46,750 nucleotides of DNA from Lactobacillus sp. ESL0701 (lineage in GTDB: Bacteria > Bacillota > Bacilli > Lactobacillales > Lactobacillaceae). Position 1 is the stretch's first letter. Each line of letters starts with the position of its first letter. Below the pieces are notes generated by a model that saw nothing but the letters and a program-made list of their open reading frames with translations, had not been told where the DNA came from and made no database searches. The translations under genes and the position numbers were made by a program. The stretch is taken from positions 1 to 46,750 of the forward strand of contig NZ_JAQTIC010000010.1 in the NCBI RefSeq assembly GCF_029433445.1. The letters are read 5' to 3'. Shown piece by piece: positions 16,617 to 25,924 of this stretch.

Positions 16617-17435
16617 TTAACCCTTACGTCTCTTTCTTCGATACCAAAAATTAATTAATAATAGTGACACTGTTAAATAAATTAAACTTGCTAGCACAAA
16701 CGCCACAAGTGAATTTACTGGTGGTCTTTGACCCATAAAGGTAGACTGACCCGGAGCAACTAAAGTATACAGAAACCAGGAAAATACAAATGTTCGCCAA
16801 ACAATATTATTCATATTACCTAAGACAGGTAATAAAATTAGAATTAATCCTAAAATTGGTCCCACACCAATATATAGAGCATTTTTTTGCACAAATAAAC
16901 CGACACTAAAAACTAAAATAGCGAAAATACCCCAACCAATAGCAGCAGGCATTATGAACACAATAATTTCTGTTAAATCATTAGTCGTAAAATAGCCCGG
17001 TCTCATTCCTTCACTTAATCCAATATCATGAAAATTATAAACGAAAGGAAAATAAAACAAATTTATCAAAAGCATTTCATACAGGTTGGTTATTATTGAT
17101 AAACTCATACCACATAAGAAAGTATTAAAAGTTGCTTTTTTTAAGAACTGTCTGTAGCCAATACGTTGTTGAATATTGGAAAACATATTACTATTCTTTA
17201 AGTAAATAAATAGCCCAGCTACCAGAGTAGATACTAAAACCATTCTAACAATATCTATTTCAATTTTGTCATTCCATCCACCAATTTGTAGATCGAAAAA
17301 TAGTGCTACAGAAATATTACCTTTCGAACTAAGTACTCCTTGATTCTCCTTAATACCAGTAAATATTTGCCAAGTTAATAATATTAAATAAGTTATTATA
17401 AGCATAATAATTATTCTTTTAGTTTTTTTTAGCAT
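16617..17435 (-). CDS. Membrane protein, probable ABC permease subunit
   Basis: A 272-residue protein with six or seven hydrophobic segments: N-terminal helix about 9-27, an outside loop of roughly 40 residues, helices near 66-82, 105-128, 163-186, 190-208, 217-235 and 245-266, and a basic C-terminus (YRRKRRKG). The topology resembles ABC-2-type permeases of bacteriocin or antibiotic exporters, but I cannot name a family. A terminator lies between it and the upstream secreted-protein gene, so its expression is probably below that of the peptide. It is 2 bases from the next gene. Confidence 0.65.
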   Translation of the reverse strand: MLKKTKRIIIMLIITYLILLTWQIFTGIKENQGVLSSKGNISVALFFDLQIGGWNDKIEIDIVRMVLVSTLVAGLFIYLKNSNMFSNIQQRIGYRQFLKKATFNTFLCGMSLSIITNLYEMLLINLFYFPFVYNFHDIGLSEGMRPGYFTTNDLTEIIVFIMPAAIGWGIFAILVFSVGLFVQKNALYIGVGPILGLILILLPVLGNMNNIVWRTFVFSWFLYTLVAPGQSTFMGQRPPVNSLVAFVLASLIYLTVSLLLINFWYRRKRRKG

Positions 17436-17465
17436 TATCTTTCCCTTATCTAAATTTCAAATATT

Positions 17466-17497
17466 AAAAAGGGAGGAACTATAATTCCTCCCTTTTT
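17466..17497 (-). terminator. Intra-operon terminator/attenuator after the secreted-protein gene
   Basis: AAAAAGGGAGGAA pairs with TTCCTCCCTTTTT, a 13-bp stem with a 6-base loop, and gives U5 on the minus strand. It lies 3 bases past the stop codon of the secreted-protein gene and 31 bases before the first transporter gene. Readthrough would give much peptide mRNA and little transporter mRNA. Confidence 0.8.
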
Positions 17498-17500
17498 AAA

Positions 17501-17923
17501 TTACTTATGATCCGAACTAAAGTGAAGTTTAACGTAACTACTGTTGGGCTCATTAGGAGTTGAACGAACATCTGCATAATATGCATAATTTACCGTTCCA
17601 GTATTATCACGTCCATACGTAGTTACATCCTTCCATAACTGAGTAGTAGATGATCTTGGAGTAGCATTACTATTAATTAATTTTACAAGATAGCCATTCC
17701 AATTAGGCACTACATCACCATTGAAAGACGCATCGTTTGAATTAGTTCTCTTAACATTTGATGAGCCATAAGAGCTCCAATTACCACGTGCACTGACAGT
17801 CTCGTGACTAACAGTCCATGATGGTCCCTTAGCTGCACTAACAACCGTAGTACCACTTAGTGCCAAAATAGTTCCAGCTGCTAATATTGACTTGCCCCAA
17901 AAATGATTCTTTAATGATAACAT
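17501..17923 (-). CDS. Small secreted protein, candidate bacteriocin or signal protein
   Basis: A 140-residue precursor not recognised by family. Residues 1-30 are a Sec signal peptide: a basic start, hydrophobic SILAAGTILALSG, and cleavage near VVSA|AKG. The mature part of about 108 residues has no Cys, is rich in Ser, Asn and Thr, and has several Trp and Tyr (GPSWTVSHE, GNWSSYGSS, VPNWNGYLV, YAYYADVR). It is therefore a beta-rich soluble protein rather than a double-glycine bacteriocin or lantibiotic. AAGGAGGT lies 8 bases before the ATG, one of the best ribosome sites in the window. It heads the operon with three membrane proteins and an ATPase, and faces a divergent Rgg-type regulator. 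Lactococcin-972-type loci have a similar plan, but the sequence does not match that family convincingly. Confidence 0.75.
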   Translation of the reverse strand: MLSLKNHFWGKSILAAGTILALSGTTVVSAAKGPSWTVSHETVSARGNWSSYGSSNVKRTNSNDASFNGDVVPNWNGYLVKLINSNATPRSSTTQLWKDVTTYGRDNTGTVNYAYYADVRSTPNEPNSSYVKLHFSSDHK

Positions 17924-17946
17924 AATTTTGTACCTCCTTATTATTT

Positions 17947-18000
17947 TTAATTAATTTTCTTTGAACAAAACCATAAAAGTTTTTCCCATAAATAGTTCAT
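17947..18000 (-). CDS. Possible 17-residue leader peptide
   Basis: In the leader of the secreted-protein gene, ATG at 17998-18000 opens a short frame, MNYLWEKLLWFCSKKIN, ending in TAA at 17947. AAAGAAG lies about 6 bases upstream, a weak ribosome site. It ends 23 bases before the next start. It could be a leader peptide or a small signal for the neighbouring Rgg-type regulator, but it is not SHP-like (basic C-terminus, no Gly-Gly end). It may be chance. Confidence 0.25.
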   Translation of the reverse strand: MNYLWEKLLWFCSKKIN

Positions 18001-18107
18001 AATTACTTCTTTCAACTTAAACATAATATACACACTAGAACATAAATTATAAGAGCTCTTTATCAAATGTTTTTATAATTATAATAGCTTTTCCTAAAGA
18101 AAATTTC

Positions 18108-18124
18108 TGTGCGTTTTACGCACA
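18108..18124. promoter_or_regulatory. Inverted repeat, candidate operator of the divergent Rgg/secreted-protein region
   Basis: A perfect 7-bp inverted repeat, TGTGCGT-TTT-ACGCACA, GC-rich in an otherwise very AT-rich region. It lies about 64 bases upstream of the regulator ATG and about 185 bases upstream of the secreted-protein ATG. It has no U tract on either strand, so it reads as a protein-binding site rather than a terminator. Binding by the adjacent regulator is inference. Confidence 0.5.
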
Positions 18125-18187
18125 AATAATTTTTTATTGCAAATTTATTTACCTATAATGTAAAATTTAATCAAAGAGGTGCTTCAA

Positions 18188-19024
18188 ATGTCAGACTTTG
18201 GTCAAACAATCCATCAACTACGTGTTTCTCGTTCTATTAGTCAAGAGGAATTAGCTACAGGAATTTTTAATCGTAGTCGTTTATCAAGGATAGAAAGTGG
18301 CAATTCCTATCCTTCTCAACAAGTTGCCTGTCAATTAATTTCTCGTTTAAGTCTTACACCTAAAGAATTCGAATATATCCAACATGATTATTCAGCTTCA
18401 AAAAAAGATCAAATTTTATATCAATTTTTCAATATTGAACTTAATACTGAAACTAACAAAATCAATTCACTTATTAAACAATGTTCAAGTATTAAAAACG
18501 ATAATGATATTAAGCGCATTAAAAGAATCTTACAAGGTCAATTATTACTAAACACTTCTGACGGCTTAAGACAAGCTAAAAAGTTAGTTCAACCTATTTG
18601 GTATAACTATTTAATCAACATTAAAGCATTAACAATTATTGACCTTGCATTGTTAAATATGATTGCCTATGCCTTCGATGACGAAACTAACCAACAGATT
18701 ATTACTAAAATAATCAATACAATTGATAAGTGTTATCCATTTTTAACAAGCTTAAAATGTAATGTTTTAATTAATCAAGCTAATTTATTACTAGAACAGA
18801 ACGACTTTAATTCAACTAAAACAGTACTAATTCAAGCTGCTGATTTAGCCCAAAATAACAGTCAGTATGATAAATTACTTCTTTGCAAGTCAGAATTAGC
18901 TATTTGCAATAAGGACCACAGCCGAGCAATTTATTATGCTGAGCTATTAAATGAAATTGGCGCACATGATCTAGCCCATCTATTAAAAATGCAAATTAAG
19001 CAATTCTCTTACCTGTTCAATTAA
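18188..19024 (+). CDS. Rgg/GadR/MutR-type XRE-family transcriptional regulator
   Basis: A 278-residue regulator. An N-terminal XRE helix-turn-helix is at about residues 5-60 (GQTIHQLRVSRSISQEELA, then RSRLSRIESG). A C-terminal all-helical repeat region of some 210 residues follows, the layout and length of Rgg/MutR peptide-responsive regulators. A GTG at 18179 extends the frame by three codons, but AGAGG is 8 bases before the ATG at 18188, which is preferred. A TATAAT box lies at about 18155. It is divergent from the secreted-protein/ABC operon, which it probably controls. Rgg proteins often sense small peptides or act in bacteriocin control; which applies here is unknown. Confidence 0.8.
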   Translation: MSDFGQTIHQLRVSRSISQEELATGIFNRSRLSRIESGNSYPSQQVACQLISRLSLTPKEFEYIQHDYSASKKDQILYQFFNIELNTETNKINSLIKQCSSIKNDNDIKRIKRILQGQLLLNTSDGLRQAKKLVQPIWYNYLINIKALTIIDLALLNMIAYAFDDETNQQIITKIINTIDKCYPFLTSLKCNVLINQANLLLEQNDFNSTKTVLIQAADLAQNNSQYDKLLLCKSELAICNKDHSRAIYYAELLNEIGAHDLAHLLKMQIKQFSYLFN

Positions 19025-19036
19025 TTCTCACCACAC

Positions 19037-19066
19037 AAAAAAGCCGCTTGTTTGAGCGACTTTTTT
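19037..19066. terminator. Bidirectional terminator between rgg-like gene and groEL
   Basis: AAAAAAG(C)CGCT / AGCG(A)CTTTTTT stem with one mismatch and a TGTTTG loop, between the convergent regulator and groEL genes. Confidence 0.75.
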
Positions 19067-19086
19067 AATTATTATTTATCTTAAAA

Positions 19087-21017
<1,931 letters not shown>

Positions 21018-21067
21018 GATTGCCTCCTAAAATTAAATTTCGATAATTTTTATTTACTTTATATCGG

Positions 21068-21094
21068 TTAGCACTCTTATTAGCTAAGTGCTAA
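21068..21094 (-). promoter_or_regulatory. CIRCE operator 1 (HrcA site) in the groES leader
   Basis: TTAGCACTC, 9 bases, AAGTGCTAA: the HrcA operator TTAGCACTC-N9-GAGTGCTAA with one arm mismatch. It lies downstream of the -10 box, over the start point and leader, 50 bases before the groES codon. Confidence 0.92.
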
Positions 21095-21106
21095 CTTACA
21101 AATATG

Positions 21107-21135
21107 ATAATAACCTCTTTTGCCAAAAAATGCAA
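21107..21135 (-). promoter_or_regulatory. groESL promoter
   Basis: On the minus strand TTGCAT (21130-21135), 17-base spacer, TATTAT (21107-21112). It lies exactly between the two CIRCE elements. Confidence 0.75.
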
Positions 21136-21141
21136 GAAAAA

Positions 21142-21168
21142 TTAGCACTTTTTTGTTTAAAGTGCTAA
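21142..21168 (-). promoter_or_regulatory. CIRCE operator 2 (HrcA site) upstream of the groESL -35
   Basis: TTAGCACTT, 9 bases, AAGTGCTAA: perfect mutual palindrome, with one change from consensus in each arm. It begins 6 bases upstream of the -35 box. Confidence 0.85.
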
Positions 21169-21278
21169 TTTTATTTTTTGCAAACTCTTAACCCGCATAA
21201 CTTCGCATATAATTAAATATTTTTCAATTGATTTTTTGTTTTAAATTAAAACTGCTCACGTTAATTCAGCCACAACAA

Positions 21279-21304
21279 AACCCCTGAATTCAATTTCAGG
21301 GGTT
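21279..21304 (-). terminator. Terminator of the pepO-like gene
   Basis: AACCCCTGAA / TTCAGGGGTT, 10-bp stem with a 6-base loop, followed on the minus strand by TTTTGTTG. It lies about 30 bases past the stop codon. Confidence 0.75.
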
Positions 21305-21332
21305 CTTATTAACTAATATTATGAAAAAAATG

Positions 21333-23423
21333 CTACCAAATTATTACGCGCTTCTTAGGCGATAGCCACATACCATCAGTCTTCTTAACCTTAAAGACTT
21401 TATAGAAGTCCGGTTGGCACTGAACTTGGACATTAGCCCGTAAAGCATCAGGCGAGTGAACATCATTGGCAAGCCAGTATTGCGCCATTTCTGGACTTGC
21501 TTTTATCCGCCAAATTCGGGCGTAATTTTTAAAGAGTTCACGTAAACTAACATGATCTTTCTTAGCTGCAGCTATAGCTACGGATAATCCACCTTGATCG
21601 GCAATATTTTCCGATACTGTCAGCTTACCGCTAACCTTTTTACCGCCATACTTGATGCCGTCAAATAACTTAATTTCTGCATTAACACGCTTATTAAATG
21701 CTGCGCGATCTTTTTTAGTCCACCAATTATGCAGACTGCCATACTTATCAAACTTAGCACCATTATTGTCAAAGGCATGGGAGATTTCATGACCAATAAC
21801 TGTACCAATGCCGCCTAGGTTAGCCGCCTCACTTTGCTTCTTACTATAAAATGGTGCTTGCAAGATAGCGGCAGGAATATTGATATCATTTAAGCTAGAA
21901 TCATAAAAAGCATTAACTTCATCACCAGTAATGCCCCAGTCATCACGATCAACTGGTTCATCTAACTCTGAGACCATTTCTTTAGTGTCCTTGATATCCA
22001 TTGCTTTTTGATTAGCATACAAACTGCCGCCTTGGCTTATCGGGACTACTTTTATATCATCATAAAAGTCGCTAACATCGCCTGGGTACCCGACCTTGAC
22101 CTTCATTGCCCGTAACTTGGCAATTGCTTTTTGTCTGGTTGATTTGGACAGCCACTTATTTTTTTGCAAACGCTGTTCATAAATTTTTAAAATTTGCTCA
22201 ACCATCTTGGTGACATCTTTTTTAGCAGCAGGACCAAAATAAGTTTCACCATAATATTCACCTATTAGGTCGTCATATTCACTATCTGTAATTAAAAAAG
22301 CTTGCTTTGCAGTTGAAGGCAATTCTTTTTGACCAGTTTCTGCTTGCGCAAATGGGGCGCTAGCGTCAATAAACTGCTGTGACAAATCCCCAGCAACGCT
22401 ATTAATGAATTTAACAATCATCCAGCCCTTAATTTCAGCAAAGTTCTCTTTATTAAGTAACCCATTAGCATTATTCAGAAAGTCCGGATCCGTGACAATA
22501 ATTTGGTCAGGTTCTTTGCCAATTGTTCCTTGTAAAAATCCAGCCATATCAAAATCGCTAAACTTTGCTTCAAAATCTTTAACACTCATTGGATGATAAG
22601 TACTAGTTATTTCAGCACTATCTTCAGCTGACTTAGTATTTTGAACTATCTTACTATCAAACTTAATTGCGTTTTCGGCATAAACAGTAGCTTTATCTTC
22701 CGGTACACCAGCTAATTTCAATAGGTTAATAGATTGCTTTTGATAAATATCAAGTAACTTTTTCGAATTGGGATCCTGATAGCTAGTGGCATCAGACAAA
22801 ATCGTTCCCGCAGAGCCAAAGTAAAGGGCATTCTTGCGGGCATTTTTTAAATCAGGCTCGACATCCCAGCCAATCGGCAGCGGCATCGTTTCATTAAATA
22901 ACTTTGCAGCTTTAGTATTAAAATCAGTAAAATCCTTAATGCCTTCCAGTTCTGCCAAATCCTTCTTAATTGGCTGCGCACCATCGCGATTACGTTGATC
23001 CATATCGCGAGCTTGCTTATAAAAATCAACGGCTTTGGCAAAATTAGGGATATTCGGCAGTGGCTTTTTGCCATTAGCAAAAGCTGCCATATCTTGACTT
23101 AATTCGGTATATACCTTAGTTGAAAGCTCGTTAACAGTACCAGTACTAACACCATCAGCCGGTATTTTAGCCTGCTTTAACCATTTAGAATTAACAGCTA
23201 AATACAGATTGTCTTGTGGACGCATACCAACTTTAGGTTTAAGTAAGTTGCCAATGCCCCCGCGTTTTCCTTTAACTTGCTTACTGCGGTGCGGCTTAGC
23301 TTTGCTCTTACTAGTAGCAGCTAAAACTGGCTGGCTAAGATAATTACTAGGATTAGTTAAAACCAGCGACCCACTCATTATAATAGCAGTAAGTATTGCT
23401 ATTATTTTTGATTTTTTCTTCAT
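21333..23423 (-). CDS. pepO: Exported M13-family zinc endopeptidase (PepO-like)
   Basis: A 696-residue neprilysin-family peptidase that would cut oligopeptides. The zinc site is GHEISHAFDNNGA (H545, E546, H549) with the third ligand in ENIADQGG (E605). The upstream NAFYDSSLNDINIPAAIL matches the M13 substrate-site region and the end KKRVIIW is the usual M13 C-terminus. It differs from cytosolic PepO in having an N-terminal export signal: KKKSK, then hydrophobic IIAILTAIIMSGSLVL, with possible cleavage after PVLAA. A Lys/Arg-rich linker follows (residues about 38-58) before the domain starts (VGMRPQDNLYLAVN). The ATG at 23423 has GAGG at 8 bases. It could remain anchored if uncleaved. It stands alone with its own terminator. 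Confidence 0.88.
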   Translation of the reverse strand: MKKKSKIIAILTAIIMSGSLVLTNPSNYLSQPVLAATSKSKAKPHRSKQVKGKRGGIGNLLKPKVGMRPQDNLYLAVNSKWLKQAKIPADGVSTGTVNELSTKVYTELSQDMAAFANGKKPLPNIPNFAKAVDFYKQARDMDQRNRDGAQPIKKDLAELEGIKDFTDFNTKAAKLFNETMPLPIGWDVEPDLKNARKNALYFGSAGTILSDATSYQDPNSKKLLDIYQKQSINLLKLAGVPEDKATVYAENAIKFDSKIVQNTKSAEDSAEITSTYHPMSVKDFEAKFSDFDMAGFLQGTIGKEPDQIIVTDPDFLNNANGLLNKENFAEIKGWMIVKFINSVAGDLSQQFIDASAPFAQAETGQKELPSTAKQAFLITDSEYDDLIGEYYGETYFGPAAKKDVTKMVEQILKIYEQRLQKNKWLSKSTRQKAIAKLRAMKVKVGYPGDVSDFYDDIKVVPISQGGSLYANQKAMDIKDTKEMVSELDEPVDRDDWGITGDEVNAFYDSSLNDINIPAAILQAPFYSKKQSEAANLGGIGTVIGHEISHAFDNNGAKFDKYGSLHNWWTKKDRAAFNKRVNAEIKLFDGIKYGGKKVSGKLTVSENIADQGGLSVAIAAAKKDHVSLRELFKNYARIWRIKASPEMAQYWLANDVHSPDALRANVQVQCQPDFYKVFKVKKTDGMWLSPKKRVIIW

Positions 23424-23518
23424 TTATCTTACCTCATGTACAAGTAACTTGATTATTTAAGTTTTATTATAACAATATTTTACTGTCAAAAATATATTTT
23501 TTTGTACAAAGATATTCT

Positions 23519-24703
23519 TCATTGTAGCTTTAATTTAATTAACTGTTTGGTACACATAATGTAAATAGAAATCATCATTGCACCACCAGCTATTACAAAA
23601 ATCAAGTGGGCATCCACCTTGACCAAAAAGCCGCTAACTACTGACATTATTGGTCCCATCATTCTTGTTAAAGTTGTTGATGCCGATGTTACCATCCCGC
23701 GATACTCTTTTTTAGTTAGTGCCTGCACAATTGTAAAAAAGTTAGCCTGTGACCACACACTACCGACTGATACTAGAACATAGCCGGCAGTCACTAGCCA
23801 AAATGAATGCAGTCCTAACATGACACTAAAGCCAACTAAAATAACTAAACCGCTGATTAGCAGTTGCCAGCCAACTGTAAATCTTTGATTAAAATGCAAA
23901 TAAATAAAATTTGCGGCAATCCCAGCAATTGAAGCTGCTGTATAAAAAATACTAATCTGAGTAACTGACACTTTCAGCGTTTGCTTTAAAATAAACGTTA
24001 ACATTGGCACCACAACTTGAAAACCTAAATTAGCTGCCAAAAAGCCAATAATTAACCATTTCAAGTAACTGTCATGCCAAATAAATTTCAATCCCGCAAT
24101 AGTTTTATGAGCAATATTTTTCCTTGTGGCTATCAACTTTTCTTCTGGCAGATCCTTAATCGTTAGTGCTAAATATGCAAAACTAATGCTATCCAATAAA
24201 AAGCCAGTAAAATAACCGACCAGGTTAATTATCAGGGATGCAATTCCTGGACCAAACATGCGCTGAACTGAAGAAATCAGCCCAACACTCCCCGATACCT
24301 GTGCCAACTCTTGCGGCGCCAGATTTTGGGCAATCATCGTCTGATAGCCGACCCAAGATAGTAAGTCAAAAAAGCCAAAGACAAAAATTATTAGCAAAAT
24401 GCTCCACAAAGGTAAGTGATTGTTAATCATTATTGGTACAAATAGTGCCAGAATCATTTGCATTAATAACGCAGTTAGCATTACGTGCTTTTTATGATAA
24501 GTATCAAAAAGTGACCCAATTACCAAACCAAATAACGCAGTTGGTAAATATTCCATCGCGCTGAAGAGCCCCATTGTTACTGATGAATGATTAATTGTCA
24601 GCATTAACAATGGCACCGCAAACGTATAAAACTGGTCACCAAATCCCGATACTGCATAGCCTAACAATAGTTTTCGGTTATTATTAAAATTTTTATTCTT
24701 CAT
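23519..24703 (-). CDS. MFS transporter, probable drug/solute efflux
   Basis: A 394-residue major facilitator with about 12 hydrophobic segments. The N-terminal GFGDQFYTFAVPLLML and the loop 2-3 motif GLVIGSLFDTYHKKHVM correspond to the conserved motif A region of MFS efflux pumps of the MFS_3/macrolide-efflux type. Substrate unknown. The Shine-Dalgarno GAGG is only 2 bases from the ATG at 24703. An 8-codon upstream frame (MDNRGNEE) covers that site and stops across the transporter start, so translation may be coupled. A hairpin precedes it (24720-24758). It is transcribed in the direction of pepO but appears to be a separate unit. Confidence 0.85.
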   Translation of the reverse strand: MKNKNFNNNRKLLLGYAVSGFGDQFYTFAVPLLMLTINHSSVTMGLFSAMEYLPTALFGLVIGSLFDTYHKKHVMLTALLMQMILALFVPIMINNHLPLWSILLIIFVFGFFDLLSWVGYQTMIAQNLAPQELAQVSGSVGLISSVQRMFGPGIASLIINLVGYFTGFLLDSISFAYLALTIKDLPEEKLIATRKNIAHKTIAGLKFIWHDSYLKWLIIGFLAANLGFQVVVPMLTFILKQTLKVSVTQISIFYTAASIAGIAANFIYLHFNQRFTVGWQLLISGLVILVGFSVMLGLHSFWLVTAGYVLVSVGSVWSQANFFTIVQALTKKEYRGMVTSASTTLTRMMGPIMSVVSGFLVKVDAHLIFVIAGGAMMISIYIMCTKQLIKLKLQ

Positions 24704-24719
24704 TTCCTCGATTATCCAT

Positions 24720-24758
24720 AAAAGCTGTATTATTTTTTAACAAAACAATACAGCTTTT
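24720..24758 (-). promoter_or_regulatory. Leader hairpin before the MFS transporter, possible attenuator
   Basis: AAAAGCTGTATT / AATACAGCTTTT, a 12-bp perfect stem with a 15-base AT-rich loop, ends 17 bases before the transporter start. On the minus strand it is followed by ATGGATAATCGAGG, which contains the upstream mini-frame and ribosome site. No gene ends on its 5' side, since rex has its own terminator, so it probably serves as attenuator or operator. Confidence 0.45.
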
Positions 24759-24819
24759 ACTTCTGCATCGATTACACTTGCAGTTTCGATTGTAACCACC
24801 TCTACTTTCTTACCTAATC

Positions 24820-24851
24820 AAAACAAAAAGCCATTTACACAAGTGTAAATG
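24820..24851 (-). terminator. Terminator of rex
   Basis: CATTTACAC (24832-24840) pairs with GTGTAAATG (24843-24851), extended by flanking AAG/CTT. The minus strand then reads GCTTTTTGTTTTG. It lies 9 bases past the rex stop. Confidence 0.8.
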
Positions 24852-24859
24852 ACCTTAAG

Positions 24860-25507
24860 CTAAATATTCTTTTCATTATCCTTGTCGGCATCAAGGAAAT
24901 AGATTAACGTTTGCAATTCAGTTGCCAAATCAACATTCTGAATCCGAATTCCAGTCGGAGCAGACAAGCGAATTGGCGTGAAATTCATTATTCCCTTAAT
25001 TCCTGATTCGATCATTTCATCAGCTGTTGCCTGTGCAGTTTCAGCTGGAACCGTCAAAATTGCAATCGAAATCTGTTGATCGCTCAATTGCTTCTTCAAT
25101 TCGCTCATGCTGTAAACTGGCACACCACTTAAAATTTTGCCAGTAATTTCTTCTTTAATATCAAATGCACAAGAAATACGAATGTTGTTGCTTCTCTTAA
25201 AGTTGTAATTAAGCAAGGCATGCCCTAAATTACCAACACCAACCAAGGCAACATTAGTCAACGTATCTTGATTCAAAATCTTTTTAAAAAATGACAAGAG
25301 ACTCTTAACATCATAGCCGTAGCCACGCTTGCCCAGTGCGCCAAAGTAAGAAAAATCACGTCTAATTGAAGCACTATCAACCTGGACTGCTTCCGATAAT
25401 TCGGTTGAAGAAACTTTTTCTTTACCACTTTCATTTAAAATAATTAGATAGCGATAGTAAAGTGGTAATCTCTTTGCTGTCGCCGTCGGAATTTTTATCT
25501 TTTCCAT
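24860..25507 (-). CDS. rex: Redox-sensing transcriptional repressor Rex
   Basis: A 215-residue repressor that reads the NADH/NAD+ ratio and controls fermentation genes. The winged-helix part is residues 1-80 ([37 protein letters not shown]), and the Rossmann part has [14 protein letters not shown]. Near the end FTPIRLSAP matches the family. A GTG 13 codons upstream extends the frame, but the ATG at 25507 gives the canonical [15 protein letters not shown] start. The ribosome site is poor (GGGGG about 10 bases upstream). Half-sites TTGTGAA (25532) and TTCACAA (25595) lie upstream, but their spacing does not make a canonical Rex operator. Confidence 0.95.
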   Translation of the reverse strand: MEKIKIPTATAKRLPLYYRYLIILNESGKEKVSSTELSEAVQVDSASIRRDFSYFGALGKRGYGYDVKSLLSFFKKILNQDTLTNVALVGVGNLGHALLNYNFKRSNNIRISCAFDIKEEITGKILSGVPVYSMSELKKQLSDQQISIAILTVPAETAQATADEMIESGIKGIMNFTPIRLSAPTGIRIQNVDLATELQTLIYFLDADKDNEKNI

Positions 25508-25799
25508 TTTCAAACGGCCCCCAACTTTTATTTGTGAATAAAGCACTAATCAATCTTATTTTACTCGTAAAATTACGTTCAATGCAAATATTTTTTCACA
25601 ATCTTTTAAATTCTATCATAGAAAAGCCTTATAACTAGTAAATATAGACCCAGATTATCCAAGTAAATAACTTAACATGACCACTTAACAGATTAATCTT
25701 TCCTCTTATCGCGTTATTGTAACCACTTACCTTAATTTGACTGACAAAAATACCTATTCCTGCTTAAAATTGCCATAAACAAATGAATAGGAGTTAACA

Positions 25800-25850
25800 A
25801 TGTTACTTGAAACACAAAAACTAATCCAGCATAATTCGCAACTCAAATAA
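25800..25850 (+). CDS. Possible 16-residue peptide ORF with strong ribosome site
   Basis: ATG at 25800, preceded at 6 bases by AGGAG, opens MLLETQKLIQHNSQLK and stops at 25850. CCTATTC (25753-25759) is complementary to GAATAGG (25785-25791), which covers part of the Shine-Dalgarno, so a hairpin could mask the site. A T-rich run follows the stop. The peptide is not hydrophobic or signal-like. It may be a regulatory leader or chance. Confidence 0.25.
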   Translation: MLLETQKLIQHNSQLK

Positions 25851-25895
25851 TTTTCTTTTTTCTTACCTATAAAGATACACCGGAATTTCGGCTCT

Positions 25896-25906
25896 TATGC
25901 TAAAAT
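25896..25906 (+). promoter_or_regulatory. Extended -10 promoter of the ABC-F gene
   Basis: TATGCTAAAAT contains TG-N-TAAAAT, the extended -10 form common in lactobacilli. No good -35 is present. The transcript would start about 12 bases before the ATG, just ahead of the AGGTGA ribosome site. Confidence 0.5.
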
Positions 25907-25924
25907 GGTTTCTAGGTGAAAAAT

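Larger units (their letters stand above)
25508..25924. other. Intergenic region between rex and the ABC-F gene
   Basis: About 420 bases. It holds a 16-codon plus-strand frame with a good ribosome site (25800-25850) and an extended -10 box TATGCTAAAAT (25896-25906), the likely promoter of the ABC-F gene with a very short leader. It also holds isolated Rex-like half-sites. No larger gene is visible. Confidence 0.5.

Noticed and set aside
17501..17923. Identification of the secreted protein as lactococcin 972
   Set aside because: The operon plan is similar, but the mature sequence lacks a convincing match, is longer, and the transporter genes differ from the usual large permease plus ATPase.
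25532..25601. Rex operator upstream of rex
   Set aside because: TTGTGAA and TTCACAA half-sites are present but 56 bases apart; no TTGTGAA-N4-TTCACAA arrangement exists.
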